Source: Flagellimonas ochracea (lineage in GTDB: Bacteria; Bacteroidota; Bacteroidia; Flavobacteriales; Flavobacteriaceae). Taken from it: DNA of 64,000 nt. The notes beneath the pieces are model-generated. The model did no database searches. It was not told where the DNA came from and saw only the letters and a program-made list of their open reading frames with translations. Location of the stretch: positions 284,974-348,973 of the forward strand of contig NZ_JAAABI010000003.1 of the NCBI RefSeq assembly GCF_009903685.1, read 5' to 3'. How positions within the stretch are numbered: position 1 is the first letter of the stretch; each line of letters starts with the position of its first letter. Positions 37,276-46,048 of the stretch are shown here, piece by piece. Position numbers and translations under genes: made by a program.

Positions 37276-37587
37276 ATGTCAGATTTATCACAAGAAGAGT
37301 GGGCGGAGCAATTGGAAAACGACAACAACGCCTTCATTTTGGATGTAAGAACTACTGAAGAGGTAGAAGAGGGATACATTCCCGGAGCTACCAACATCGA
37401 TATATATCTCGGACAGGGTTTTCTGGATGAAATTGAAAAATTGGACAAAACCAAAAACTACTACGTGTATTGCCGATCGGGCAACCGCAGTGGTCAGGCC
37501 TGCGCCATCTTGAACAGTATTGGCATTGATAACGCCTATAATCTTGAGGGAGGTTTCATCAACTGGGAAGGCGAAGTGGCCGAATAG
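37276..37587 (+). CDS. rhodanese-like domain protein
   Basis: This 103-residue single rhodanese domain has active-site loop YCRSGNRSGQA with Cys66, preceded by FILDVRTTEEVEEGYIPGA. The ATG at 37276 is favoured over an upstream in-frame extension that lies within the preceding terminator. It is cytoplasmic and probably a sulfurtransferase or persulfide carrier. Confidence 0.92.
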   Translation: MSDLSQEEWAEQLENDNNAFILDVRTTEEVEEGYIPGATNIDIYLGQGFLDEIEKLDKTKNYYVYCRSGNRSGQACAILNSIGIDNAYNLEGGFINWEGEVAE

Positions 37588-37715
37588 GAATCCAAGAATT
37601 GAGATCTTCCCAATGCTGATTACCAATTGGGACTTTTAACCACTGCCTGCTGTAGATTACAAAAATGTGCGTGGACTGACTTCAATTTTATAGATCAAAT
37701 TCCTATATTGGTCGC

Positions 37716-38996
37716 ATGAAGGAAGACTTGCTCCATTTTATTTGGGGGCAAAACAAGCTTCATGGAAGACAACTTACCTCAACTACCAAGGAAGCCCTAT
37801 TTGTTAGAGCCCCAGGAATTCTGAATCATTATGCAGGCCCAGACTTTTTCAATGCTCAGGTTGAGATAGAAGGCCAATTTTGGGCGGGCAATGTTGAGAT
37901 TCATATAAAATCTTCGGATTGGTATGCCCATAACCATGAAGAAGATCCAAGGTATGATAACGTAATTCTTCACGTGGTTTGGGAAGACGACGTTTCAGTC
38001 TTTAGAAAAGATGGGTCTCAAATTCCAACCTTGGAATTGAAAAATTACATTCCCCGAAGCTTATTGGAGAGGTATGAAGCACTTCTACAAAAAACGAATA
38101 TCACCTTTATTAACTGTGAAAAGCATTTCGATGAGATGGATTCCTTTTTGGTGGAACAATGGTACCATAGGCTTTATGTGGAACGATTGGAGCAGAAATC
38201 CCGGGTCATTGAAAATCATTTAAAAAGGACAAACAACGACTGGGAAGCCGTATTGTTCGCAATGCTGTTAAAGAGCTTTGGGTCCACCCTCAATGGGGAA
38301 TTGTTTATGTCCAAGGCCATGCAACTGGATTTTTCCATTGTAAGAAAAACCAGAGATAATTCCACTTCGCTTGAAAGCTTGTTGTTCGGTTATTTGGGTT
38401 TGCTGCAAGAGCAGAATTGTACGGATTCTTATTTTCTCCAGCTTAACGAGGAATACCGTTATCTGTCAAAAAAGTTCAATGTTTCAATAGCTTTAGAAAA
38501 GCCCAAATTCTATGGTTTGCGACCTTCCAACTTTCCTACGCTTCGAGTTTCACAGTTGGTGCACCTATATTGCAACGAGGAAGGGCTTTTTGCAACCCTT
38601 ATGGAGATAAAAGACCTCAAAGCGATATATGATCTATTTGAGGTGAGCACCAGTACATATTGGGAAAATCACTACACTTTTGGGAAAGTTTCCAAAAGAA
38701 GCATCAAAAAAGTATCAAAGGCATTTGTAGATCTCTTGGTTATAAATACGTTGATTCCGTTGCGATTTTGCCATGATAAACATTTGGGTAGGGATGGAAG
38801 TGATCAACTGATTGCATGGATGGAACAATTAGATTCTGAGAAAAACTCCATTGTCGGTGGATTTGAAAATTTGGGAACCAAGACCAAAAATGCACTTGAG
38901 AGTCAAGCCCAATTGCAACTCTACAAGAACTATTGCTCAAAAAATAAATGTTTACAGTGTAATCTGGGCGCACGTTTATTGAACAGAAATATCTAA
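37716..38996 (+). CDS. DUF2851 family protein
   Basis: This 426-residue soluble protein matches DUF2851: MKEDLLHFIWGQNKLHG, then LNHYAGPDFFNAQVEIEGQ followed by FWAGNVEIHIKSSDWYAH, and a C-terminal four-Cys cluster (YCSKNKCLQCNLGARLL). The N-terminal part has the layout of a PD-(D/E)xK nuclease fold (GPDFFNAQVEI...GNVEIH), which is suggestive but unproven. The function is unknown. It is followed after 8 bases by the PspC gene. Confidence 0.85.
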   Translation: MKEDLLHFIWGQNKLHGRQLTSTTKEALFVRAPGILNHYAGPDFFNAQVEIEGQFWAGNVEIHIKSSDWYAHNHEEDPRYDNVILHVVWEDDVSVFRKDGSQIPTLELKNYIPRSLLERYEALLQKTNITFINCEKHFDEMDSFLVEQWYHRLYVERLEQKSRVIENHLKRTNNDWEAVLFAMLLKSFGSTLNGELFMSKAMQLDFSIVRKTRDNSTSLESLLFGYLGLLQEQNCTDSYFLQLNEEYRYLSKKFNVSIALEKPKFYGLRPSNFPTLRVSQLVHLYCNEEGLFATLMEIKDLKAIYDLFEVSTSTYWENHYTFGKVSKRSIKKVSKAFVDLLVINTLIPLRFCHDKHLGRDGSDQLIAWMEQLDSEKNSIVGGFENLGTKTKNALESQAQLQLYKNYCSKNKCLQCNLGARLLNRNI

Positions 38997-39004
38997 TTTT
39001 AGCC

Positions 39005-39232
39005 ATGGCTTTGTTTTACGATACGTTGTATTATTTTCAAAAAAGGGGCTTTGAGGTCTGTAGGCGCATAGCGGAGCGTTTGGGGATTCGTGCAAGGGTT
39101 GTACGTACTACTTTTATTTATTTGACTTTCGTTACCTTGGGCTTCGGCTTTGCCCTGTATTTGTTTATTGCCTTTTGGTTACGGATCAAGGATTTGGTCT
39201 ATACCAAAAGAACTTCAGTTTTTGACCTTTAA
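39005..39232 (+). CDS. small PspC-domain membrane protein
   Basis: This 75-residue protein contains a PspC-like segment (GFEVCRRIAERLGIRARVVR) followed by one hydrophobic helix (FIYLTFVTLGFGFALYLFIAFWL). PspC domains occur in envelope stress proteins. Here the domain stands alone and is sandwiched by 8-base and 2-base gaps between DUF2851 and the channel gene, so it is part of their operon. Confidence 0.82.
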   Translation: MALFYDTLYYFQKRGFEVCRRIAERLGIRARVVRTTFIYLTFVTLGFGFALYLFIAFWLRIKDLVYTKRTSVFDL

Positions 39233-39234
39233 AT

Positions 39235-40242
39235 ATGATCAAACTCTTTCGTTCAAAAATTGTGTTGGCACTGATTCTCATGGTTTTGGTGCTTTTGTTT
39301 GGAGTTATCGGTTATAAATTCATATCCGATTTCACATGGATAGAGGCCATTTACATGACTATTATTACGGTAACCACCGTAGGTTTTGCAGAGGTAAGAC
39401 CCTTAGATGCCGATGCAAAGATTTTTACGGTATTTTTAATCGTAACCAGTGTTTTTATATTTGGTTTTGCCATTTCGGTGATTACGGAATACCTTTTAAG
39501 TAGAAACTCGCTAGAACTCTTAAAAAAGAAAAAAGTGAAAAAACAGATTGACCATCTTTCAAACCATGTGGTGGTTTGTGGTTTTGGAAGAAATGGCATG
39601 CAGGCCGCAGAAAAACTTATGGCATACAACAAGCCGTTCGTAGTTGTTGAAAGGGACAAAGAAATTGTGGACCGCTATTCCGATGAAATTTTGTTCGTAG
39701 AAGGAGATGCCAATGAGGATGAGGTATTGCTCGAGGCGGGAATTGATCGTGCGCAGTATTTAATTACTGCTGTACCCGATGATGCCGCCAACCTTTTCAT
39801 TGTGCTTTCTGCCCGTCAATTGAACAAGAATCTTTTTATCATTAGCAGGGCTTCACAAGTAACTTCATTAAAGAAGTTGGAGTTCGCAGGAGCCGACAAA
39901 GTAATAATGCCCGACAAAATAGGAGGCGATCACATGGCCTCTTTGGTGGTTATGCCCGACCTGATAACATTTATGGATAAGTTATCCGTGGAAGGTGAGC
40001 ATACCACTAATCTGGAAGAAGTGGAAATAGAGGATTTCGTCGATCAAATAGATTGCAGTTCAATCCGTGATTTAGACCTGCGTAGAAAAACAGGCTGCAC
40101 AATAATAGGCTATATTGACCCCAAAGGTAATTACATTATAAATCCGGAGGCAGACTTACAATTAGAACTTAAGGGAAAAGTCATTGTTTTGGGAAGGCCC
40201 GAACAGATAAAAAAGCTCAACCAAATGTTTCAGATAGGTTAG
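39235..40242 (+). CDS. two-TM potassium channel with RCK (TrkA-N/TrkA-C) domain
   Basis: This 335-residue protein has two transmembrane helices (about 8-28 and 62-85) around a pore loop with selectivity filter TTVGF at 47-51. An NAD-binding RCK domain follows (HVVVCGFGRNGMQAAEKL, VVERDKEIVDRYSD, VEGDANEDEVL), and a TrkA-C domain ends the protein. This MthK-like design forms ligand-gated K+ channels. The filter reads TVGF instead of the commonest TVGYG, with Ala in the next position (FAE). Confidence 0.9.
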   Translation: MIKLFRSKIVLALILMVLVLLFGVIGYKFISDFTWIEAIYMTIITVTTVGFAEVRPLDADAKIFTVFLIVTSVFIFGFAISVITEYLLSRNSLELLKKKKVKKQIDHLSNHVVVCGFGRNGMQAAEKLMAYNKPFVVVERDKEIVDRYSDEILFVEGDANEDEVLLEAGIDRAQYLITAVPDDAANLFIVLSARQLNKNLFIISRASQVTSLKKLEFAGADKVIMPDKIGGDHMASLVVMPDLITFMDKLSVEGEHTTNLEEVEIEDFVDQIDCSSIRDLDLRRKTGCTIIGYIDPKGNYIINPEADLQLELKGKVIVLGRPEQIKKLNQMFQIG

Positions 40243-40328
40243 TTTTATAACTTTTAAATTTGACTCCGTTGAATTTTTTTAGGATATTGCTCGCTTTACA
40301 TCAAATTAACATAACCAAATAATACATT

Positions 40329-41945
40329 ATGAAGTATCGACTTCTTACGTTGATTACAGTTTTGTTCCCATTACTATCAAGTGCTCAGGAAAAGGGCTTG
40401 GACGAGAAAGTCAATGATGCCTTTATGCCATTTGCCACCTGGTGGGAAGGCTTTGTGCTGACCCCAATACCTGTAGCAGGCTATAATCTCCCTGTAGTAT
40501 TAATTTTATTGATTTTTGGGGCTACCTTCTTCACAATAGTCTTTAAGTTTCCTAATATTTTCAAATTTGGTTTGGCCATCAATACCGTAAGGGGTAAATA
40601 CGATGAGTTGGACCACCATAGTGTGGAAAAAACTGAGTTGAATGTTGTTGAAGGAGATGTTCCGCGCACAATCAAGGATGAAAGCAAAGAAGGAGAGGTA
40701 AGTCATTTCCAAGCATTGGCTACCGCTGTCTCCGGAACGGTAGGTCTGGGAAATATTGCTGGTGTAGCGGTGGCTATAGCACTGGGAGGTCCGGGGGCTA
40801 CATTTTGGATGATTATCTGTGGACTGATAGGTATGTCCACCAAGTTTGTGGAATGCACCTTAGGTGTAAAGTATAGGGATGTTGGTCCAGATGGCACCGT
40901 TTATGGTGGCCCCATGTATTATCTCTCAAAGGGATTGAAGGAACGAGGAATGAAGGGGCTTGGAAAAGTACTGGCCATTATTTTTGCCATCCTTTGTGTT
41001 GGAGCTTCCTTTGGTGGCGGCAACGCGTTTCAATCGAATCAAGCTGCTGTTCAGCTTTCAACCATGTTGAGTCTTGAGGGTGGAGCAACAGGAGTAATTA
41101 TCGGAGTCATTTTGGCTGTATTGGTCGGAATTGTGATAATTGGAGGAATCAAAAAGATTGCCAGCGTTACTGAAAAAATAGTTCCTTTTATGGCGGGGGT
41201 GTATGTTTTGGCTTCTCTGGTCATCATATTTGCCAACATTGAATATATAGGCGACGCTTTTGGAATGATCATAGGAGGAGCTTTTACCCCAGCAGCCGGT
41301 CTTGGAGGAATTTTAGGGGTGATAATTGTTGGATTTCAAAGAGCGGCATTTTCCAACGAGGCGGGCGCTGGTTCTGCAGCCATTGCACACTCTGCGGTTA
41401 AAACAAAATATCCGGCGAGCGAAGGCGTAGTTGCGCTTTTGGAACCCTTTATAGATACCGTTGTAATTTGTACGATGACAGCTTTGGTCATCATCTTTTT
41501 CAATATGGATGCTGGTGCTTTTGATTATGGAAATGCTGTTGGCAGTACAGTACTGCTTAACGAATCGGGAGCATACGTTGGGGGGGTGGATTTAACATCA
41601 ATGGCATATGATTCGGTAATACCTGGATTTAGATATGTATTGACGATTGCCATTATTCTTTTTGCCTTTTCCACTATGATTTCTTGGTCATACTACGGAT
41701 TGCAATCTTGGAAGTTTCTTTTTGGAAGAGGTAAGACGGCAGATATTGTTTACAAAGTAATGTTTTTGTTATTTGTAATTGTTGGGGCAGCTGCTACGTT
41801 GGATGCTGTGATAAAATTTTCTGACGCCATGATTTTGGCATTAGTGTTTCCCAACATGATCGGTTTGCTGTTCTTGTTCCCTAGGGTAAGAGAAGAAATG
41901 AATAGATATGTTACTGATATCAAGGATTTTGTTAAGAGGGGTTAA
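40329..41945 (+). CDS. alanine/glycine:cation symporter (AGCS family)
   Basis: This 538-residue inner-membrane transporter imports alanine or glycine with Na+ or H+. Family hallmarks are visible: SGTVGLGNIAGVAVAIALGGPGATFWM, KFVECTLGVKYR, PMYYLSKGL, QRAAFSNEAGAGSAAIAHSA and about ten hydrophobic helices. An N-terminal signal-peptide-like segment (MKYRLLTLITVLFPLLSSAQ) precedes the first helix, common in the Bacteroidota proteins. A possible -7 box TAAATTTG lies at 40255-40262. Confidence 0.93.
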   Translation: MKYRLLTLITVLFPLLSSAQEKGLDEKVNDAFMPFATWWEGFVLTPIPVAGYNLPVVLILLIFGATFFTIVFKFPNIFKFGLAINTVRGKYDELDHHSVEKTELNVVEGDVPRTIKDESKEGEVSHFQALATAVSGTVGLGNIAGVAVAIALGGPGATFWMIICGLIGMSTKFVECTLGVKYRDVGPDGTVYGGPMYYLSKGLKERGMKGLGKVLAIIFAILCVGASFGGGNAFQSNQAAVQLSTMLSLEGGATGVIIGVILAVLVGIVIIGGIKKIASVTEKIVPFMAGVYVLASLVIIFANIEYIGDAFGMIIGGAFTPAAGLGGILGVIIVGFQRAAFSNEAGAGSAAIAHSAVKTKYPASEGVVALLEPFIDTVVICTMTALVIIFFNMDAGAFDYGNAVGSTVLLNESGAYVGGVDLTSMAYDSVIPGFRYVLTIAIILFAFSTMISWSYYGLQSWKFLFGRGKTADIVYKVMFLLFVIVGAAATLDAVIKFSDAMILALVFPNMIGLLFLFPRVREEMNRYVTDIKDFVKRG

Positions 41946-41954
41946 TCTAATAAA

Positions 41955-42815
41955 TTGAATAAAATCAAGTCCCATTTCAAGTTCAATAAACAAGAACGAA
42001 GTGGGATTTTCTTTTTGCTGCTCATTATATGTATTTTACAAGGCATATATTATTATGTTAAGACACAGCCTTATCAAAAAGGGTCCAATTTGGCATTGAA
42101 CACTATTGCCCAATCAAAACTGGACAGCCTTAAAAATCAAAAACAAGAAAAAACCTCTAAGGTATTTCCTTTTAATCCAAATTACATTACCGACTACAAG
42201 GGATACTCTTTAGGGATGTCCACTGAGCAAATAGACCGTCTTTTGGCCTATAGGCAACAACACAAATATGTGAACTCCGCCAAAGAATTTCAAATGGTGA
42301 CCAAGGTGTCCGATTCGTTGCTCTCTATAATCAGTCCCTTCTTTCAATTTCCCAAGTGGAAGAACCGTACACCTTCAAAAGAGTATGGCTCCTTTACTCC
42401 AAATGGTTCAGAATTTGTAAAGAAAGACCTCAATACGGCGTCCGGAACAGAACTTAAGGCCATTCATGGAGTAGGAGATGTGCTTTCTCGGAGGATTGTA
42501 AAGTTTCGAGATCGTTTGGGCGGTTTTTTAGTTAATGATCAGTTGTATGATGTATACGGTCTGGAACCCGAGGTGGTCCAGAGAATTCTGATTCGTTTTG
42601 AGGTAATAACAATCCCCACCATAAAAAAAATCAATGTCAATGAAGCTTCTGTAATGGAGTTGTCAGCTTTGTTATACATAAACTATGATCTAGCACAACA
42701 AATAGTAGCCTACCGAACAGCAAATGGAAGCTTTGAATCCCTTGACGAATTGAAGGAAGTTGAGAATTTTCCAGAGAATAGGATTGGGAGAATTAAGCTA
42801 TATTTGCAGTTGTAA
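41955..42815 (+). CDS. helix-hairpin-helix (ComEA-like) domain protein
   Basis: This 286-residue protein begins at a TTG codon and has an N-terminal membrane helix (about 17-35, SGIFFLLLIICILQGIYYYV). It has three ComEA-like HhH units: about 68-118, 155-205 (KDLNTASGTELKAIHGVGDVL) and 218-284 (INVNEASVMELSALLYINYD). Related proteins bind DNA non-specifically; a link to natural transformation is plausible but unproven. It is 9 bases after the symporter gene. Confidence 0.85.
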   Translation: MNKIKSHFKFNKQERSGIFFLLLIICILQGIYYYVKTQPYQKGSNLALNTIAQSKLDSLKNQKQEKTSKVFPFNPNYITDYKGYSLGMSTEQIDRLLAYRQQHKYVNSAKEFQMVTKVSDSLLSIISPFFQFPKWKNRTPSKEYGSFTPNGSEFVKKDLNTASGTELKAIHGVGDVLSRRIVKFRDRLGGFLVNDQLYDVYGLEPEVVQRILIRFEVITIPTIKKINVNEASVMELSALLYINYDLAQQIVAYRTANGSFESLDELKEVENFPENRIGRIKLYLQL

Positions 42816-42851
42816 AAAATTGCATTGATGATTACCGATACCTTGTCCAAA

Positions 42852-43991
42852 ATGAATTTTGATTATTCGGAAACCCAAAAAATGGTCGCCGAATCTGCAC
42901 GGGAATTTGCTCGGCAATATATCCTTCCCCATGTCATGGAATGGGACGAGTCCCAGACCTTCCCCATAGAAGTTTTTAAAAAGGCCGGTGAATTGGGCTT
43001 TATGGGAGTGCTGGTTCCAGAAGAGCTGGGAGGTTCTGGATTGGGCTATCATGAGTATATCGCCATTTTAGAAGAAATTTCAAAAGTCGACCCGTCGATT
43101 GGACTTTCCGTGGCAGCACATAATTCATTATGCACCAATCACATTCTTTCCTTTGGTAATGAGGAGCAAAAGCAACGCTGGATTCCCAAACTGGCAACAG
43201 CCGAATGGTTGGGAGCTTGGGGATTGACCGAACACAATACAGGTTCCGATGCTGGGGGTATGAACACAACGGCCATCAAAGATGGTGATTCGTGGATATT
43301 GAACGGAGCCAAAAACTTTATCACCCACGGGAAAAGTGGGGACATTGCCGTTGTAATTGCACGAACTGGTGAAAAAGGAGATAGCCATGGCATGACGGCC
43401 TTTGCTGTTGAAAAAGGAACGCCAGGGTTCAGCAGTGGTAAAAAAGAAGATAAATTGGGCATGCGGGCGAGTGAAACCGCTGAGTTGATATTTTCCGATT
43501 GCAGAATCCCTGATGAAAACAGATTAGGAGAAGTAGGGGATGGATTTATCCAATCTATGAAAATATTGGACGGAGGGCGTATTTCCATCGGTGCTTTGTC
43601 CTTAGGGGTTGCAAAAGGCGCTTATGAGGCCGCACTAAAATATTCCAAGGAACGGGTCCAATTTGGAAAACCTATAAGCGAATTTCAGGGGATATCGTTC
43701 AAACTTGCCGATATGGCCACTGAAATTGAGGCATCAGAACTATTGTTGCACAAGGCGGCCTTCTTAAAAAATGAAGGTAGGCCCATGACCAAGTTCAGTG
43801 CTATGTGCAAAATGTTTGCATCCGAGGTATGTGTAAAAATTGCCAATGATGCTGTTCAAATCCACGGAGGTTATGGATACACCAAAGATTTTCCAGTTGA
43901 AAAATTTTATAGGGATGCCAAGCTCTGCACCATTGGTGAGGGCACCACTGAAATTCAAAAATTGGTCATTTCAAGAAAAATTTTAAAGTAG
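42852..43991 (+). CDS. acyl-CoA dehydrogenase
   Basis: This FAD enzyme of about 379 residues introduces a trans-2 double bond in acyl-CoA during beta-oxidation or branched-chain amino acid breakdown. Conserved motifs are [59 protein letters not shown] and IGEGTTEIQ with the catalytic Glu. The start [15 protein letters not shown] at 42852 is typical; ATG at 42828 is also possible. TATATTTG at 42799-42806 could be a -7 box. Confidence 0.93.
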   Translation: MNFDYSETQKMVAESAREFARQYILPHVMEWDESQTFPIEVFKKAGELGFMGVLVPEELGGSGLGYHEYIAILEEISKVDPSIGLSVAAHNSLCTNHILSFGNEEQKQRWIPKLATAEWLGAWGLTEHNTGSDAGGMNTTAIKDGDSWILNGAKNFITHGKSGDIAVVIARTGEKGDSHGMTAFAVEKGTPGFSSGKKEDKLGMRASETAELIFSDCRIPDENRLGEVGDGFIQSMKILDGGRISIGALSLGVAKGAYEAALKYSKERVQFGKPISEFQGISFKLADMATEIEASELLLHKAAFLKNEGRPMTKFSAMCKMFASEVCVKIANDAVQIHGGYGYTKDFPVEKFYRDAKLCTIGEGTTEIQKLVISRKILK

Positions 43992-43992
43992 C

Positions 43993-44024
43993 TTGCAAAG
44001 AAAAAAGTAATAAATGTATATTTG
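43993..44024 (+). promoter_or_regulatory. rpsU promoter
   Basis: TTG at 43993-43995 and TATATTTG at 44017-44024, spaced by 21 bases, fit the bacteroidetal promoter pattern and give a 5' UTR of about 30 bases. Confidence 0.55.
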
Positions 44025-44042
44025 CACTCCAAAATTTAAAAG

Positions 44043-44050
44043 AAAGGAGG
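44043..44050 (+). promoter_or_regulatory. strong Shine-Dalgarno of rpsU
   Basis: AAAGGAGG ends 9 bases before the rpsU ATG. Such sites are rare in Bacteroidota, whose ribosomes occlude the anti-SD with bS21, bS18 and bS6; the rpsU SD is known to support autoregulation by bS21 in Flavobacteriales. Confidence 0.85.
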
Positions 44051-44059
44051 TTGTAGCCC

Positions 44060-44254
44060 ATGTTAATAATACCTGTTAAGGAAGGAGAAAACATCGATAG
44101 AGCTTTAAAACGTTTCAAGCGTAAGTTTGACAGAACCGGCACCATGCGTCGATTGAGAAGCAGACAGCAGTTCACCAAACCTTCCGTTGAACGAAGAGCT
44201 GAAATTCAAAAAGCACAGTATATTCAAAAATTAAGAGATCAAGAGGAAATCTAG
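44060..44254 (+). CDS. rpsU: 30S ribosomal protein bS21
   Basis: This 64-residue basic protein (MLIIPVKEGENIDRALKRFK...) is bS21, located by the 3' end of 16S rRNA. In Flavobacteriia bS21 helps sequester the anti-Shine-Dalgarno. The strong SD in its own mRNA means that translation should rise when bS21-lacking ribosomes accumulate. It is followed by an intrinsic terminator and is monocistronic. Confidence 0.97.
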   Translation: MLIIPVKEGENIDRALKRFKRKFDRTGTMRRLRSRQQFTKPSVERRAEIQKAQYIQKLRDQEEI

Positions 44255-44277
44255 GATTTGTGCTACAATAATATGGT

Positions 44278-44312
44278 AATCCCATTGTAATCTTTACAAT
44301 GGGATTTTTCTT
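44278..44312 (+). terminator. rpsU terminator
   Basis: A perfect 13-bp stem (44278-44290 with 44294-44306), a 3-base loop and a following T-rich tract terminate the rpsU transcript upstream of xerC. Confidence 0.9.
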
Positions 44313-44352
44313 TTTATGGCCATTGGAAATCAATTTTGGCTACTTTTGAAGT

Positions 44353-45243
44353 GTGTCCCTGTCCGCTTTCATATCATATCTCAAATTTGAGAAAAATTAT
44401 TCCAAGCACACCCTTAGTGCATACGAAAGGGATATAAAAGAGTTTTCAGACTTTTGCAAAACCCAATTTGATATGCAATCCATAGATGATATGGATTATG
44501 GTATTATAAGGAGTTGGATAGTGGCTTTGGTAGATACTAAGATGACCAACCGTACGGTAAACAGAAAAATATCGTCACTAAGGTCATACTATCGTTTTTT
44601 ACAAAAAATTGGACAGATCAAAGTCTCCCCATTAATAAAGCACCGGGCCCTCAAGACCAAAAAACGCATAGAAGTCCCTTTTTCCGAAATGGAAATGGAA
44701 AGGGTATTGTCCGAGATACCCTTCGAAGATGATTTTGAAGGTATTCGGGACAAACTGATCATTGAGCTTTTGTATGCAACGGGTATACGAAGAACAGAAT
44801 TGGTAAATATTAAGCTAGGAGATGTTGACACAGCTAACAATACGTTGAAAGTTTTAGGTAAAAGAAACAAGGAAAGAATTATTCCGTTGTTGCCATCCAC
44901 CAATGTAAAGCTCCAAGATTATTTAAAGCACCGCGGCCAGCTGCGAGAGACGGTTGATTTCGAGTTTTTGTTTTTAACAAAAGAAGGACTTAAAATTTAC
45001 GAAACACTTGTTTATCGAACCATAAATAAGTATTTTAGTTTAGTTTCTCCAAAGGTAAAAAAGAGTCCACATGTTTTGAGGCACACCTTTGCAACACATT
45101 TACTGAACAGGGGGGCTGATTTGAATTCAGTGAAAGAACTACTGGGCCATTCGAGTTTGGCTTCAACCCAGGTGTACACGCACAACAGCATAGCTGAGTT
45201 GAAGAAGGTGCATTTGAAGGCCCATCCCAGGAACAAGGAATAG
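44353..45243 (+). CDS. xerC: tyrosine recombinase XerC-type
   Basis: This 296-residue recombinase resolves chromosome dimers at dif together with XerD. The start is GTG. The N-terminal SAM-like domain includes FEKNYSKHTLSAYERDI. The catalytic residues are in ATGIRRTELVNIKL (Arg), HVLRHTFATHL (His-x-x-Arg), LLGHSSLASTQVYTH (His and Tyr nucleophile). A core-genome setting (rpsU-xerC-hpf) supports the housekeeping XerC role rather than an integrase. Confidence 0.93.
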   Translation: MSLSAFISYLKFEKNYSKHTLSAYERDIKEFSDFCKTQFDMQSIDDMDYGIIRSWIVALVDTKMTNRTVNRKISSLRSYYRFLQKIGQIKVSPLIKHRALKTKKRIEVPFSEMEMERVLSEIPFEDDFEGIRDKLIIELLYATGIRRTELVNIKLGDVDTANNTLKVLGKRNKERIIPLLPSTNVKLQDYLKHRGQLRETVDFEFLFLTKEGLKIYETLVYRTINKYFSLVSPKVKKSPHVLRHTFATHLLNRGADLNSVKELLGHSSLASTQVYTHNSIAELKKVHLKAHPRNKE

Positions 45244-45303
45244 CTATTTCCTGCTATGTTTAACCAAGCTGTCACTTGGGGGCAGCGTAAAAAACTAAAT
45301 TTT

Positions 45304-45606
45304 ATGAAAGTAAATACACAATCGGTCAATTTTGTAGCTGATGGAAAACTTCTTGACTTCATTCAAAAGAAGATGGATAAATTGGAACTGTACTATGACA
45401 AAATCATAGGTGCCGACGTTTATTTAAAGGTGGAGAATACCAGTGCAAAGGAGAACAAGATTGTGGAGATTAAGGTTTTGGTGCCTCGTGATAAATGTAT
45501 GGTCAAGAAACAATGTAAATCATTCGAGGAGGCCGTCGATTCTGCATGCAGTTCGTTGGAACGACAATTAGTAAAAAAGAAAGAAAAACAAAGGGCGAGC
45601 GCATGA
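45304..45606 (+). CDS. hpf: ribosome hibernation promoting factor (short form)
   Basis: This 100-residue protein has a single S30AE/HPF domain (MKVNTQSVNFVADGKLLDFI, VYLKVENTSAKENKIVEIKV, CKSFEEAVDSACSSLERQL). It binds the 30S decoding channel in stationary phase. The ATG at 45304 matches family starts; the upstream extension is not conserved. It lacks the C-terminal dimerisation domain of the long form. Confidence 0.93.
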   Translation: MKVNTQSVNFVADGKLLDFIQKKMDKLELYYDKIIGADVYLKVENTSAKENKIVEIKVLVPRDKCMVKKQCKSFEEAVDSACSSLERQLVKKKEKQRASA

Positions 45607-45627
45607 TTAAAATTTTTGGATTTTTAT

Positions 45628-45657
45628 TTTGATTAAAAAAATAAATATATACATTTG
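45628..45657 (+). promoter_or_regulatory. promoter of the tRNA-tuf-secE-nusG transcript
   Basis: TTTG (45628-45631) and TACATTTG (45650-45657) with 18 bases between match the consensus exactly. Transcription would start about 45660, inside the left arm of the hairpin that follows. Confidence 0.75.
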
Positions 45658-45658
45658 C

Positions 45659-45686
45659 AGTCCGTTAGAAATGACGGACTTTTTTT
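45659..45686 (+). promoter_or_regulatory. terminator-like hairpin at the 5' end of the tRNA-tuf transcript
   Basis: AGTCCGT (45659-45665) pairs with ACGGACT (45674-45680) around an 8-base loop and is followed by a 6-T run. It has the form of an intrinsic terminator but sits at or just after the predicted transcription start, so it may instead be a 5' stabilising or regulatory structure, or end a read-through transcript from hpf. Confidence 0.6.
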
Positions 45687-45707
45687 ATGGTTAAAAGGCG
45701 GTAAAAT

Positions 45708-45781
45708 GCCGATATAGCTCAGCTGGCTAGAGCAGCTGATTTGTAATCAGCAGGTCGTGGGTTCGAGTCCCTCTATCGGCT
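45708..45781 (+). tRNA. tRNA-Thr (anticodon TGT)
   Basis: Acceptor GCCGATA pairs with TATCGGC, anticodon stem GCTGA/TCAGC, and loop TTTGTAA gives anticodon TGT at 45742-45744, reading ACA/ACG threonine codons. It is first in the tRNA-Thr-Tyr-Gly-Thr-tuf cluster. CCA is not encoded. Confidence 0.96.
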
Positions 45782-45804
45782 CGTAAGTTACTGAAAATAA
45801 AGGC

Positions 45805-45887
45805 GGGGAGATACTCAAGCGGCCAACGAGGACAGACTGTAAATCTGTTGGTTTTTACCTTCGCAGGTTCGAATCCTGCTCTCCCCA
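45805..45887 (+). tRNA. tRNA-Tyr (anticodon GTA)
   Basis: Acceptor GGGGAGA/TCTCCCC, anticodon stem ACAGA/TCTGT with loop CTGTAAA (GTA at 45839-45841), and a long variable arm as expected of bacterial class II tRNA-Tyr. Length 83. Confidence 0.96.
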
Positions 45888-45966
45888 CAGAAGTTGTTTT
45901 GAAAACAACCGGATTTGGGAAGTTTTTTGAAATCTTGAAAATTTTTGGGCTTGGCCCAAAAAAAAT

Positions 45967-46039
45967 GCGGGAGTAGCTCAGTTGGTAGAGCGTCAGCCTT
46001 CCAAGCTGAATGTCGCCGGTTCGAACCCGGTCTCCCGCT
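45967..46039 (+). tRNA. tRNA-Gly (anticodon TCC)
   Basis: Acceptor GCGGGAG/CTCCCGC, anticodon stem TCAGC/GCTGA and loop CTTCCAA give anticodon TCC at 46000-46002, reading GGA/GGG glycine codons. Confidence 0.96.
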
Positions 46040-46048
46040 CTAAGACAA

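Noticed and set aside
44353..45243. Mobile integrase interpretation of the tyrosine recombinase
   Set aside because: The gene sits in a core rpsU-xerC-hpf context with XerC-type motifs and no attachment-site duplications or cargo.
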